From NCBI RefSeq assembly GCF_001941865.1, contig NZ_CP016162.1, positions 1,922,001 to 1,986,000 of the forward strand: DNA of 64,000 nucleotides, read 5' to 3'. The notes under the pieces were generated by a model. The model ran no database searches and was not told the DNA's origin. It saw only the letters and a program-made list of their open reading frames with translations. Below are positions 50,033-58,405 of this stretch, one piece after another. Source of the DNA: Pseudomonas alcaliphila JAB1 (GTDB lineage Bacteria; Pseudomonadota; Gammaproteobacteria; Pseudomonadales; Pseudomonadaceae). The position numbers and the translations under genes were made by a program. Each line of letters opens with the position of its first letter. Position 1 is the first letter of the stretch.

Positions 50033-50263
50033 TTACTCCCTGGTGCTTTCGGCTAGAGCCAGCCGGCGCGGTTCAGACGCCAGAGCATCGTATTCTTCGG
50101 CACTGATGCGCCCGATATCACGCAAGGCGCACAGGTATCCGAAAGCCCAATCGCCGGCTATCTCACGCCCCGCTCTGGTCAAGCGGAGATCGTCAGCACG
50201 GTCGACGAATAGGGCGAGATGGCTTTCGCCAAGCTCGCTTAGGAGTTCGGCAAGGGTTCTCAT
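50033..50263 (-). CDS. Hypothetical island protein, 76 residues
   Basis: This small acidic helical protein reads MRTLAELLSELGESHLALFVDRADDLRLTRAG and then GYLCALRDIGRISAEEYDALASE. It overlaps the upstream gene by 4 bases, so it is translated as part of the run. I do not recognise a family. Confidence 0.6.
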   Translation of the reverse strand: MRTLAELLSELGESHLALFVDRADDLRLTRAGREIAGDWAFGYLCALRDIGRISAEEYDALASEPRRLALAESTRE

Positions 50264-50616
50264 GCGTCTTCCTCCAACTCGTCATCGCTCGCTGGCTCAA
50301 AGCGAGCCACCCCGTTGCGCATGGCGCGCAGACCGAGCACGGCGGCGCGCGCTACCGACTCAGCAAAGCCACCCTCAAGGGAGGTGACTCGGTGAGCCAT
50401 GCCGCAGATGGCGAACTCAATGGCATGGAAGGCCTCTGTCTCGTCAAATGCGGCCAGCGCAGCAATCTCTCCCTCGAGAAAGCCGTTGCCCTTTTCCCAA
50501 TCGCCGTTAACACCTGGATTGTTCCGCGGCCAGTTGATCAAGCGTCCGAGCTCATCGCGCGCGGTGAAGCTCAGGTCATCGCGAGAGCGGATCTGTGGTG
50601 TCTGCTTGTCGGTCAT
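50260..50616 (-). CDS. Hypothetical island protein, 118 residues
   Basis: This soluble protein includes SFTARDELGRLINWPRNNPGVNGDWEKGNGFLEGEIAALA, an EAFHAIEFAICGMAHRVTSLEGGFAE helix pair, and an acidic C-terminus (ASDDELEEDA). It overlaps both neighbours by 4 bases. No known domain is seen. Confidence 0.6.
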   Translation of the reverse strand: MTDKQTPQIRSRDDLSFTARDELGRLINWPRNNPGVNGDWEKGNGFLEGEIAALAAFDETEAFHAIEFAICGMAHRVTSLEGGFAESVARAAVLGLRAMRNGVARFEPASDDELEEDA

Positions 50617-50876
50617 TGGGCACCTCCGTGGGCTTCGTTTTCCACCTTCTCAATCAGCGCCTGGAGGTCTTCTCCTGCAACGCAGAGACCGCGGCCGATC
50701 AGCTTGATCGCCTCCAGCAGACCGCCTTCCTGATAACCGTCCATGAGCCCTTCACTATTACCCTCCGCGCGCTTCAGCGATTCTTCCGCCAGCAGCTTAG
50801 CGATGGCGTCGATGGCATACCCCGAACGGCTCATCAGGTCGGCATCCGACTTGGTTCGTCCCAGTGCAATGCTCAT
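50613..50876 (-). CDS. Hypothetical island protein, 87 residues
   Basis: This helical protein of the type MSRSGYAIDAIAKLLAEESLKRAEG...LIGRGLCVAGEDLQALIEKVENEAHG overlaps both neighbours by 4 bases in the run. It resembles small phage accessory proteins but I cannot name it. Confidence 0.6.
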   Translation of the reverse strand: MSIALGRTKSDADLMSRSGYAIDAIAKLLAEESLKRAEGNSEGLMDGYQEGGLLEAIKLIGRGLCVAGEDLQALIEKVENEAHGGAQ

Positions 50877-51142
50877 GGCCGAACCTCCTTTACGCTGATC
50901 TTCTGGCCCAGGGCGGTGACAGCGAACTGCTCCAATCCTTGAGCGAGGAAGGCCACTTGACCGGCGATGACGTCATTTGCTTCGGCCACCTGGTGCTGCG
51001 CGGCGGTGATCAGTTGCATCAGGGCAGGGTCGCTGCAGGCCGCGCCGATCGCCTGCAACTGCGTACGGATGGTCTGTAGCTCGACGCGGGCCACTGCTCG
51101 CACGTCGGCGACGTCGATTGCCAGGGAGTCGAGGTCAGACAT
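50873..51142 (-). CDS. Hypothetical island protein, 89 residues
   Basis: This predominantly helical protein (MSDLDSLAIDVADVRAVARVELQTIRTQLQAIGAACSDPALMQLITAAQHQVAEANDV) may form a coiled coil. The ATG at 51142 overlaps the preceding small gene by 8 bases (ATGTCTGA), and its stop overlaps the next start by 4. It is not recognised. Confidence 0.6.
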   Translation of the reverse strand: MSDLDSLAIDVADVRAVARVELQTIRTQLQAIGAACSDPALMQLITAAQHQVAEANDVIAGQVAFLAQGLEQFAVTALGQKISVKEVRP

Positions 51143-51305
51143 GGTCCACCTCCTGAGCCTCCAGGGAGCGAGCACGGGCCATCGCGGCGTTGTAGCGCGC
51201 CAGGCGGACGGAGAGGCTTGAGTTGGAGTGCAGCGCAGCGATAGCGCGGGCACGCCAGGCTGCAGCGTGTTGCTGCAATGCGGACGGATTGGGGGCGTGT
51301 TGCAT
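51135..51305 (-). CDS. Small protein heading the run, 56 residues
   Basis: MQHAPNPSALQQHAAAWRAR...LARYNAAMARARSLEAQEVDHV is a basic helical peptide. AAGGAGA lies 9 bases before the ATG, a good ribosome site, and the stop overlaps the 89-residue gene by 8 bases. It is the first gene of the leftward run of at least six coupled genes. No family is known to me. Confidence 0.6.
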   Translation of the reverse strand: MQHAPNPSALQQHAAAWRARAIAALHSNSSLSVRLARYNAAMARARSLEAQEVDHV

Positions 51306-51653
51306 GTGATGGTTCTCCTTGGACTGGGGAACCGTCACCGCCTGCGGCCAAGCAGGGAGTGGTGACGGGTTACGCAGGGTTGGCCGACCGGCGTCCAAGG
51401 GAACCGGCACACCCGAGGGTGTCCCCACGCAACCCGCCATAAAGCAGCACGACGGGCACAAAAAAAGCGCCTGCATGCAAAGGTGGGCGCTGTAGCGCCT
51501 CGGACGAATCGGGCGGCCAAGCCCGGCCGCGGGACATACCGCGACAGGCGAACCATAGCGCCGGGATAGGGGAAGTGCAAGTGTGGGATGGTCCAAAAAA
51601 GGGTCATTGCCATTTGGTTGCTCTCTATACGGCATTGCCGTACTATTCTTCCC
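51306..51653. promoter_or_regulatory. Divergent control region with structured leader
   Basis: No gene is seen in these 348 bases. CCGTCACC (51332-51339) pairs with GGTGACGG (51361-51368), with an inner CTGC/GCAG pair, 27 bases before the small gene at 51305. A second hairpin ACACCC-GA-GGGTGT is at 51409-51422. Near the right end lies the palindrome of the toxin gene. Confidence 0.5.
51628..51642. promoter_or_regulatory. Palindromic operator candidate for the toxin-antitoxin pair
   Basis: TACGGCA-T-TGCCGTA is a perfect 7-bp inverted repeat ending 11 bases before the toxin ATG and running into a TACTAT -10-like hexamer. This is where an autoregulating HTH antitoxin would bind. Confidence 0.55.
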
Positions 51654-51968
51654 ATGTATACGGTCTTCGAAACGGAAGTTTTCCAGCGCTACGCCGGCCC
51701 CATCTGGGCCGAGGGTGAGCGTGAAGAGTTCATCGCCTGGTTGGCCGCCAACCCGCTGGCCGGCGATGTGATTCCCGGCACGGGTGGTCTGCGCAAGGTT
51801 CGATGGTCGCGTGCCGGCATGGGGAAACGTGGCGGTGCGCGGGTGATCTATTACAACGCGCTGACTGAAGGCTATATCTGGCTGCTGATCGCCTACACCA
51901 AGGCGAAGTTCGACAATTTGCCGGCGGCCTTCCTGAACCAATTGAGAGAGGCAATCGATCATGGATAA
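51654..51968 (+). CDS. RelE/HigB-like toxin of a type II toxin-antitoxin pair
   Basis: This 104-residue protein has the RelE/ParE fold pattern: MYTVFETEVFQRYAG, then GDVIPGTGGLRKVRWSRAGMGKRGGARVIYYN and a final helix FLNQLREAI. The basic loop KVRWSR...KRGGARVIYY carries the residues usually needed for mRNA cleavage. It precedes its HTH antitoxin with an 8-base overlap, the toxin-first order of HigBA-type systems. The ATG at 51654 is the family-like start. Confidence 0.85.
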   Translation: MYTVFETEVFQRYAGPIWAEGEREEFIAWLAANPLAGDVIPGTGGLRKVRWSRAGMGKRGGARVIYYNALTEGYIWLLIAYTKAKFDNLPAAFLNQLREAIDHG

Positions 51969-52245
51969 AGAACTGGAGCAGTTCCAGGCGGATTTGCTGC
52001 GATCCGTCCACGATATGAAAGCTGGTAAGGCGGTGCGTGCGACGCAGGTGGAGCTTTCGCCGGTGGCAGAAGCACGGGCCAAGGTGGGCGTTTCACAGAG
52101 TGCCTTCGCTGACTTGCTGGGCGTGAGTCTGCGTACCTTGCAGGACTGGGAGCAGGGGCGGCGATCACCGTCCGGGGCGGCCAAGACGCTGCTGCGCATT
52201 GCGGTGAAACACCCCGAGGCGCTGCGGGATCTGCAGGTCGCGTGA
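51961..52245 (+). CDS. HTH antitoxin, NadS/HigA-like
   Basis: This 94-residue protein has an N-terminal toxin-contacting helix (MDKELEQFQADLLRSVHDMKAG) and an Xre-type helix-turn-helix (VGVSQSAFADLLGVSLRTLQDWEQGRRSPSGAAKTLL). It should neutralise the upstream toxin and repress the pair through the TACGGCA palindrome. Confidence 0.87.
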   Translation: MDKELEQFQADLLRSVHDMKAGKAVRATQVELSPVAEARAKVGVSQSAFADLLGVSLRTLQDWEQGRRSPSGAAKTLLRIAVKHPEALRDLQVA

Positions 52246-52258
52246 CGTTGGTGGCGGC

Positions 52259-52498
52259 TCATTGCAGCGTCTCCTGGGGCTTGTCGGCGGGAAAGCGCAT
52301 TTCGTTGATCGCGCGGATGATCTCGTCGCGTCCGACACCATCAATCGCCATGATTCCCGCCATGGTCAGGAACACCGCGAAAGCGGCTACCCCAGTCGGT
52401 ACGCCTTGGCTGTCGGCGTAGCCGACAACTGCAGGAAGCACGTCGTCGAACAGGAAAGAGGCATGATCTTCAACTCGGTGGCCGTCGTAGAGGTTCAT
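52259..52498 (-). CDS. Hypothetical island protein with a hydrophobic centre, 79 residues
   Basis: This protein (MNLYDGHRVEDHASFLFDDVLPAVVGYADSQGVPTGVAAFAVFLTMAGIMAIDG) has one hydrophobic stretch near residues 36-53. It overlaps the HTH gene upstream by 4 bases. Not recognised. Confidence 0.55.
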   Translation of the reverse strand: MNLYDGHRVEDHASFLFDDVLPAVVGYADSQGVPTGVAAFAVFLTMAGIMAIDGVGRDEIIRAINEMRFPADKPQETLQ

Positions 52499-52803
52499 GC
52501 TGTCGCTCCTTCGGTCTGAACGGGCACGGTACCCAGGTAGTAACGCGCGACGCCGTGATGAGTTCGGCCCTGCTCATCGGTCAGGGTGAGACGGTGGGTT
52601 TGGATGTCGTGGCCGGCCTCTCGCAGCTCCTTGATGCGGGCGGCGGGCATCATGATGTTGAGCTCGCTGCGCGCCGTGATGGTGTCCACGGGCCCCAGCT
52701 GTAGGCGCTCCAGCAGCCGGGCGCGCTGAGCTTCGGCGGTGGTATCATTCAGGGGCGTTTTCTTGGGGCTGGCCTGTTGGTCGGCCTTTTTTGTGCTCAG
52801 CAT
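52495..52803 (-). CDS. HTH protein of phage type, copy 1
   Basis: This 102-residue protein has a winged-helix core RARLLERLQLGPVDTITARSELNIMMPAARIKELREAGHDIQTHRL followed by GVARYYL. It is a clear paralogue of the 60109-60414 protein in the same island. Such proteins are common in Pseudomonas prophages. It probably binds DNA as a regulator. It is flanked tightly by AlpA-like and hypothetical genes. Confidence 0.7.
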   Translation of the reverse strand: MLSTKKADQQASPKKTPLNDTTAEAQRARLLERLQLGPVDTITARSELNIMMPAARIKELREAGHDIQTHRLTLTDEQGRTHHGVARYYLGTVPVQTEGATA

Positions 52804-52998
52804 TTAGCTGTCCTCCTTCCGGCCGGCGGCGATCTGGGCCTGTTGCCGGGCCTCGATCTCCTCCTCGACCCATGCAGCGCTCTTGGCGCCAAGCTGCACC
52901 TGCTTGGGGAAGGCGCCACGGGCGATTCGTCGATAGATCTCTGTGGTGGAGAAGCCGGTACGGCTCCGCACCTCTGGGAGCTTGATGAAGGTGGTCAT
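52804..52998 (-). CDS. AlpA-family regulator, copy 1
   Basis: This 64-residue winged-helix protein (FIKLPEVRSRTGFSTTEIYRRIARGAFPKQVQLGAKSAAWVEEEIEA) is of the P4/AlpA type that controls excision and integrase genes. It overlaps the KilA-N gene by 4 bases. It is one of two AlpA-like genes that sandwich the KilA-N gene. Confidence 0.85.
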   Translation of the reverse strand: MTTFIKLPEVRSRTGFSTTEIYRRIARGAFPKQVQLGAKSAAWVEEEIEARQQAQIAAGRKEDS

Positions 52999-53660
52999 TG
53001 GCGCTCGCTCTCCCGTTTGGCGCCTTGCTCCAGGCGGGCATGCAACGTCTGCTGGCGCTCGCTGAGGGACAGGCCGCCGTCGATCAACAACTGATCCATC
53101 GCGCGCAGGTTCTGCAAGGTGGCGGCATTCACCAGACCGGCAAAGGCTTCAGCTGCGCTCTCCGGCGAACCCTTCTGGGTGGAAGCTTTACCGCCGGTTT
53201 GCTCGGCCAGCACCTGCTCGACGAACTCAGCCAGCGGGCTTGGTCGCCAGCTTTCTCCTCGGCATTCGGCCCAGCGAGCCAGGCCAGCAGCCAAGTCCGA
53301 ATGAACCCACAGGCCTGGGACGAAGTCGCGGACGCCGTTGCCAGCCACTCCTGGCGCTGCTGCCTTGTGGCCATCAACTGTTCCGGGTGTCTGGCGGATG
53401 ATGCCGACGGCAGTGATTTCGCGAAGGAAGTCTAGGCGATTGCTGGTGCGTAGCCGGCTGTTCTGCCAGTGACTGGCAAGCGGCTTGCTGTTGGTTTCGG
53501 CAATCCTTGCGAGGGTGGGGATTGTGCTGTCGAGCATCAGATATTCAACAGGATTTCGGCCGCTGAAGCGCTTGACCAGAAGGCTCGCGTTGACCATCCC
53601 GTCTGCTGGATCGATGGCTAGAGTGGTTTGCTGGTGATGATGGACGATGAGCTCGCTCAT
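52995..53660 (-). CDS. KilA-N domain protein
   Basis: This 221-residue protein begins with a KilA-N-like domain: MSELIVHHHQQTTLAIDPADGMVNASLLVKRF and the later GNGVRDFVPGLWVHSDLAAGLARWAE, which parallels the conserved phage motif before a conserved Trp. The C-terminal 60 residues are helical and charged. KilA-N proteins are phage DNA-binding proteins with regulatory or host-affecting roles. It is overlapped by 4 bases on both sides by AlpA-like genes. Confidence 0.8.
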   Translation of the reverse strand: MSELIVHHHQQTTLAIDPADGMVNASLLVKRFSGRNPVEYLMLDSTIPTLARIAETNSKPLASHWQNSRLRTSNRLDFLREITAVGIIRQTPGTVDGHKAAAPGVAGNGVRDFVPGLWVHSDLAAGLARWAECRGESWRPSPLAEFVEQVLAEQTGGKASTQKGSPESAAEAFAGLVNAATLQNLRAMDQLLIDGGLSLSERQQTLHARLEQGAKRESERQ

Positions 53661-53929
53661 GCCTGGGCCTCCTGATCGCGCTTGGCGATCCGGGCGCTAC
53701 ACCATGCTTGAACTTCCGCCAGGACGAACCCCACAGGTGCCCCGCGTGCCTTGCTGTCGCTCAAAGGCACCTGGCGTGGAAAAGTCGGATCAGATGCAAT
53801 CCGCTTGTAAATCGTGACCCGGTTAAGGCCAGTGAGGGCGCTCACATCTTGAATGCGGATCAGAGCAGTCTCTGGATTTGCCCGCTGTACTTCGTTGAGA
53901 GAGGGATGGTCGAGTGAATTGGTGTTCAT
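53657..53929 (-). CDS. AlpA-family regulator, copy 2
   Basis: This 90-residue protein has an AlpA-type helix-turn-helix (LIRIQDVSALTGLNRVTIYKRIASDPTFPRQVPLSDSKARGAPVGFVLAEVQAW). The start at 53929 leaves about 25 variable residues before the domain. It is the first gene of the run AlpA, KilA-N, AlpA, HTH, hypothetical, each overlapping or abutting the next. Confidence 0.83.
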   Translation of the reverse strand: MNTNSLDHPSLNEVQRANPETALIRIQDVSALTGLNRVTIYKRIASDPTFPRQVPLSDSKARGAPVGFVLAEVQAWCSARIAKRDQEAQA

Positions 53930-54007
53930 GGCTGTTTCCTGATGTTGATTGGTACAGGAACAGCCTGATGGATAGGGGGGAGTGGGCCGCAAAGTGGGAA
54001 AAGTGGG

Positions 54008-54640
54008 TTATTTCCCCCTCCCAGCGTATTTTTCTCGACCGGAGTGGCGTATCTGGCAGGTGGTGGAAGCCTTGCTATATGCCTTTCTGAAGGTTTCTTC
54101 AGTGAACAGCTTGGGAGCCCTAAGGCAGATTTCTTTTATGGCAGGTTTGCCGGCATAGGGAATATTCAGCGGGTCGTATCCGAGTTGTCGGCAGGCTGCG
54201 AGTATTTTGCCGATACGCTCTTCGAGGAGTGTCGGCTTGCTACTGACGAGCGCCTCGACTGGATGTTCCAGTGAACCCAGGCAACCAGATACGTCGCCCC
54301 TGACAAAGTCGAGGAGCTGCTGTGGTGTGCAAGGAAAGGATAGGCGGTGCTCATTTTCGGCGAGCATATCGAGCTGCTGCCAAACCGGAGCTTCAGCAAG
54401 CTGGTCGGCCGTCCAGCCTTTGAAAGACACGCCGCGCTCTGAGATCAAGTACTGGCCATAGCTGCCTAGGCCGACGCCAGTGATCTTCACCCACGCGCTG
54501 ATATCGATCTCGCCTGTCGGTAGGTTTGGCAGCTCACGCTTCTCCCAGTCATCTCGCTGGTCGGTGAGCTCTCTGAGCATGTCTGTCAGTTGCTTACCCA
54601 CGATGAATAGGCCTCGCATGTGATGCATCAAGTAAACCAT
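54008..54640 (-). CDS. Hypothetical island protein, about 210 residues
   Basis: This soluble protein starts MVYLMHHMRGLFIVGKQLTDMLRELTDQRDDWEK, with SAWVKITGVGLGSYGQYLISERG in the middle and a basic end (KASTTCQIRHSGREKYAGRGK). The frame extends to a TTG at 54718, but that start is poor. The C-terminal half (LLEERIGKILAACRQLGYDPLNIPY...IKEICLRAPKLFTEETFRKAY) looks like a helical regulatory domain. No family is recognised. It is separated from the AlpA gene by about 80 bases. Confidence 0.55.
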   Translation of the reverse strand: MVYLMHHMRGLFIVGKQLTDMLRELTDQRDDWEKRELPNLPTGEIDISAWVKITGVGLGSYGQYLISERGVSFKGWTADQLAEAPVWQQLDMLAENEHRLSFPCTPQQLLDFVRGDVSGCLGSLEHPVEALVSSKPTLLEERIGKILAACRQLGYDPLNIPYAGKPAIKEICLRAPKLFTEETFRKAYSKASTTCQIRHSGREKYAGRGK

Positions 54641-54737
54641 CGCCTGCGTGACAGTGAAAGCCCGCACATTAGCGCTTGCGCGTATCAGCCAGTGACATAA
54701 CCAGAGCCCTCGACTCAACGGAAAAGAGGGCTATTAG

Positions 54738-56081
54738 ATGCCTGCAATCGACGAAGGCTGGGGAATGCCCAGCCGGCAACGCAAGGAACGGCTGGAGGAG
54801 TGGCGCAGCACGGGAATCGGCGCGGGGCTCCAGGGGGGCGAGATCTATGCTCGCCGCGGCTCGGCTGGCGGGGTGGAACTGACCAACGACCTGGCCACTC
54901 CCACGGCTTCAGCATCCGCAACTCCAATGCCTCAAGGCGGCATGCGCCGGGACGTACCTGCGATCGCTGCCAACATGCCCGATGATCTGCCGCTGGCGCA
55001 GCGCGGGTCCATCAACAACCTGGGCAACGGCCTCGGCACCTTCAGCCAGATGCAGCCGGGAGACAGTCAGCTGGCCATCGAGCAGTTCGGTCGGGCAAAC
55101 GAAATTCGCGCCCAGACCCTGCAGAACGAGAGGCGCGGTGGAGGGCTGACGATCATTCCTGACTCATCCCGTACGCCAACTCTTGGCGATCACCAGCGAG
55201 CCAGGCTTGAGGAGCGCCAGGCCAATACAGAGTTCACCAGGCAGCGAACCCAGCAAAGCATCATCTCCGGCATGGATGAACGTTTCACCGGTCAACTGGA
55301 GCGGCAGCGTCTGCAGCAGCAGATCCAGTCTGGCGACGTGGACATGAAACGTCAGCAGGCACTGGGCGGCATCCTGGCCGGTCTCGATGATCCTGCCTTG
55401 CAGGGCGACGCCCGTGCCCAGGCTGAGCGCAGCTATCTGCTGCAGACCGCACCGAACGCCTATGCCTCGCTACTGGGCAAGGGCTCGAACCCTCTTACTG
55501 CGCCTGTCCAGAGGCTGGAGGATGAAGATCTTTCTGCCATCGGCAGTGCCATGACGATGAACACCGAGCTCTCTCGTATCGATAAGCAGATCGCCAGCGG
55601 TGAGCTCAACCTGGGGCTTTTTGCCAACGCCAAGAGCACCGCATTGAATGCCATTGGCGCCGGTGATCAGAACGCCCGCAACTACGCATCCCTCAACAGC
55701 GCGCTGGAAAAACTGCGCAACGAAAGTCTGCGCTTGAACACCGGGGTCCAGACCGAAGGCGATGCTCAGCGCGCCTGGAATGAGTTGGTGACCAATCTGA
55801 AGAGCCCGGATCTGGTCAGGCAGCGACTGGCTGAGATCAGCGCGCTGAACGAGCGAGCGATCGCCATCCGTACCGGGATTATCAACAACCGCCGCACTGG
55901 CCAGGGGGCAGCACCCTTGGATGTTGACTCTGTACTGGGGCGTGAGGTGCCGAACTCTGCTCAGTCGCGCTCTGCCTCTACAGGGCGTCCGGTACCGATT
56001 GAAACCGACAGCGATTATGACGCGCTTCCGTCTGGGGCGCTGTTCGTCGCCCCCGATGGCACCACTCGGAGGAAGCCATGA
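54738..56081 (+). CDS. Phage virion protein, probable DNA-ejection/internal protein
   Basis: This 447-residue protein has a Gln- and Arg-rich helical body (about 110-390) and a C-terminal motif DYDALPSGALFVAPDGTTRRKP that is typical of structural proteins of podophage-like prophages. The N-terminus (MPAIDEGWGMPSRQRKERLEEW) is low in structure. It overlaps the next gene by 4 bases. Its presence without a portal or capsid gene is unusual. Exact function is inferred. Confidence 0.65.
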   Translation: MPAIDEGWGMPSRQRKERLEEWRSTGIGAGLQGGEIYARRGSAGGVELTNDLATPTASASATPMPQGGMRRDVPAIAANMPDDLPLAQRGSINNLGNGLGTFSQMQPGDSQLAIEQFGRANEIRAQTLQNERRGGGLTIIPDSSRTPTLGDHQRARLEERQANTEFTRQRTQQSIISGMDERFTGQLERQRLQQQIQSGDVDMKRQQALGGILAGLDDPALQGDARAQAERSYLLQTAPNAYASLLGKGSNPLTAPVQRLEDEDLSAIGSAMTMNTELSRIDKQIASGELNLGLFANAKSTALNAIGAGDQNARNYASLNSALEKLRNESLRLNTGVQTEGDAQRAWNELVTNLKSPDLVRQRLAEISALNERAIAIRTGIINNRRTGQGAAPLDVDSVLGREVPNSAQSRSASTGRPVPIETDSDYDALPSGALFVAPDGTTRRKP

Positions 56082-58396
56082 TGGCCGGTTGGAAAGATGC
56101 CCCTCTGGTGGAGGGAGAGAACGAGCAGCAGCCAGCATGGAAAAGCGCCCCTGTTGAACAGCCAGCAGGACAGCAGAGTGCGGATGCAGGCATCGGTGCC
56201 GGCCGCTCGCTGCTGCGTGGCATCAACGATGGTCTGACCTTGGGCTTTGCCGACGAGGTCAGTAGCGCGCTGTCGGCAACACTGAACCCTGTCATCGGAA
56301 GTGGCAATGACGGTGATACCTGGCGCGAGCGCTACGATCGCAACGTCGAGGGCGAGCGGGCACTTGATCGCCAAGCGCGTGAAAATAACCCCATGGCCAG
56401 CGCCGCTGGCGGCATTGCGGGTGGATTGCTGCCGATGGCTGCGACGGCTGGCGCGTCTCTGCTGCCATCGGCAGGGCGTGCGGCCGCTGGGCCAGTGTCG
56501 CGTGCGGCCTCTCAGATGCCAGTTGCCCAAACCGCTCCGAGCATTCTGCGGACTGCTGGTGAGGGCGCCGCTGTCGGTGGTGCATATGGTGCTGCCTACG
56601 GCCTCGGCTCTGCTGAAGGCGATTTGCTGGAGCGACTGCCGGGTGCTGTTGACGGGATGACCACTGGCGCTGCAATCGGCGCCGGTATTCCCCTGGCCAT
56701 GATGGGTGGTCGTGCTGCCGCCGGTGCCATGCGTTCGCCGGAGCGCTCGGCGGTGCAGCAGGTAGAGCGTGCGCTGGAGCGCGACGGCATGACCGTCGAC
56801 CAGTTCCGCCGCCTGGCCGATGATCTGCAGCAGCGCTACCCGGGGGCTGCCATGCCTGCCGACGCTGGTGGAGAGAACGTCCAGGGGCTGCTTGAGCGCG
56901 TGGCGCAGACGCCAGGCGCTGGTCGCTCGCAGGTCATCCCGGCGCTGACGGAGCGGCAGCAGGCCCAGCCGCAGCGGATCACCGAAGCACTGCAGGATCT
57001 GACGAAGGGAGAGCGCGAAAACCTCAACCGTCTTTCCGAGGATCTTGGCCGCGCTACCGGAAGTCAGCGCAGCGCCTATCAGGCAGTGGAAGAAGCGATG
57101 GCGCAGCGTACCCGTGATGCTCAGCCGCTTTACGCCAAGGCCTATCAGGAACCGGTGCCCTGGTCGAATGAGCTTGAAGAACTGTTCAAGCGTCCTGTCA
57201 TGCAGGAGGCCTATCGGGCCGCCGAACGCCGCGCTGGCAATGAGGGCCGCGACTTCTACGGCAAGTTTATCGACTTGAAGGAGGACGGTTCATTCACGGT
57301 GCAGGGCGTGCCGAGTACCGGTGATCTGGACTTCATCAAGAAGACACTCGACTCCAAGGTCGGCACGCTCGAGCGCGCCGGCGATTATGGCGAGGCCCGT
57401 GTCATCAAGGGTATCCGCACCAAGCTGCTAGACATGATGGATGCCGCCAGCCCGACCTATCGCGAGGCCCGGGCGGCCTGGGCGGGGCCGAGCCAGTATA
57501 TCGATGCGGTGGAGAGTGGTCGGACGATCCTGAGCCGGAACATCAGTGCCGAGGAGCTTGCTGCCAACCTGGGACGGCTGAGTGCTTCGGAGCTTGAAGG
57601 TTTCCGCATCGGCGCTGTGTCGGCGATCGTCAACAAGATGGGCAACGACCCAGCGAAGATGGCTGACGTGACCAAGTATTTGAGGTCATCGGAAATGCGC
57701 TCAAAGGTGGCGGCCATGCTGCCGGACGATGCTGCCCGCCAGCGCTGGAACGATCTGCTGGACTTCGAGGTGAATGCGTCCACCGCGGCCGGGCGCAGCC
57801 TGGGCAACAGCGCTACCGCGCGCCGTGCAGCAGAAATGGCGGATGCCAACAGCACTGCCGGGGATCTGGTGCTGAGTGCTCTGGCTGGTACTCCTGTCGG
57901 GAGTCTATTCAGCCAGTTCGTTGGCAAGGCCGGCCGCAGCCTGCGCGACACCATTCGCTCTCGTTCTGATCGGGCTGTTGCTGATGTGCTGACTCGTCCA
58001 GATGGGCTTGGCCGTGCGCAGCGAGCAGCAGCGGAGGCCACCAGGTCGTCGGCGCCGCCCTTGCTGATCACTGGCGGGGCCAGTGCTGGCGCCGTCCAGG
58101 GTACGACCGGACGTGAGGCCCGTCCGACGGTGCAATCCCTCCTGCCGACCGTGCGTGAGCGCATGCGCACCGACTATCCGCTAGATGCTGACGAAATAGC
58201 GCGGGAGAAGGGCTCCACCCGGGCCGCGGCCAAGCAAGCGATCGCCCTTGCGCAGCGTGAGCAGCAGGCCATGGCCAAGACCTATAAGAGCGTGCCGGGA
58301 GCCAACCAGGCTCGGCGTGGCCTGCTCGATCCTGACGCCTACACGGTGGCCAAGACCGGCGACCGTGAGTGGCGCATTCAAGCGAAAGCAGAGTAG
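56078..58396 (+). CDS. Phage virion protein, probable DNA-injection protein
   Basis: This 772-residue protein has an Ala/Gly-rich hydrophobic region (about residues 105-215: AAGGIAGGLLPMAATAGASL, GAAYGLG, GAAIGAGIPLAMMGG) that could insert in membranes. A long helical part follows, then a tail with LDADEIAREKGSTRAAAKQAI. This pattern matches ejected internal proteins of short-tailed phages. It is coupled to the previous gene and followed by small phage genes. Confidence 0.65.
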   Translation: MMAGWKDAPLVEGENEQQPAWKSAPVEQPAGQQSADAGIGAGRSLLRGINDGLTLGFADEVSSALSATLNPVIGSGNDGDTWRERYDRNVEGERALDRQARENNPMASAAGGIAGGLLPMAATAGASLLPSAGRAAAGPVSRAASQMPVAQTAPSILRTAGEGAAVGGAYGAAYGLGSAEGDLLERLPGAVDGMTTGAAIGAGIPLAMMGGRAAAGAMRSPERSAVQQVERALERDGMTVDQFRRLADDLQQRYPGAAMPADAGGENVQGLLERVAQTPGAGRSQVIPALTERQQAQPQRITEALQDLTKGERENLNRLSEDLGRATGSQRSAYQAVEEAMAQRTRDAQPLYAKAYQEPVPWSNELEELFKRPVMQEAYRAAERRAGNEGRDFYGKFIDLKEDGSFTVQGVPSTGDLDFIKKTLDSKVGTLERAGDYGEARVIKGIRTKLLDMMDAASPTYREARAAWAGPSQYIDAVESGRTILSRNISAEELAANLGRLSASELEGFRIGAVSAIVNKMGNDPAKMADVTKYLRSSEMRSKVAAMLPDDAARQRWNDLLDFEVNASTAAGRSLGNSATARRAAEMADANSTAGDLVLSALAGTPVGSLFSQFVGKAGRSLRDTIRSRSDRAVADVLTRPDGLGRAQRAAAEATRSSAPPLLITGGASAGAVQGTTGREARPTVQSLLPTVRERMRTDYPLDADEIAREKGSTRAAAKQAIALAQREQQAMAKTYKSVPGANQARRGLLDPDAYTVAKTGDREWRIQAKAE

Positions 58397-58405
58397 GAGG
58401 GCGAG

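Noticed and set aside
54704..54731. AGCCCTC/GAGGGCT inverted repeat as terminator
   Set aside because: It is a 7-bp stem with a long loop and no T run, lying at the divergent start of two genes; left unassigned.
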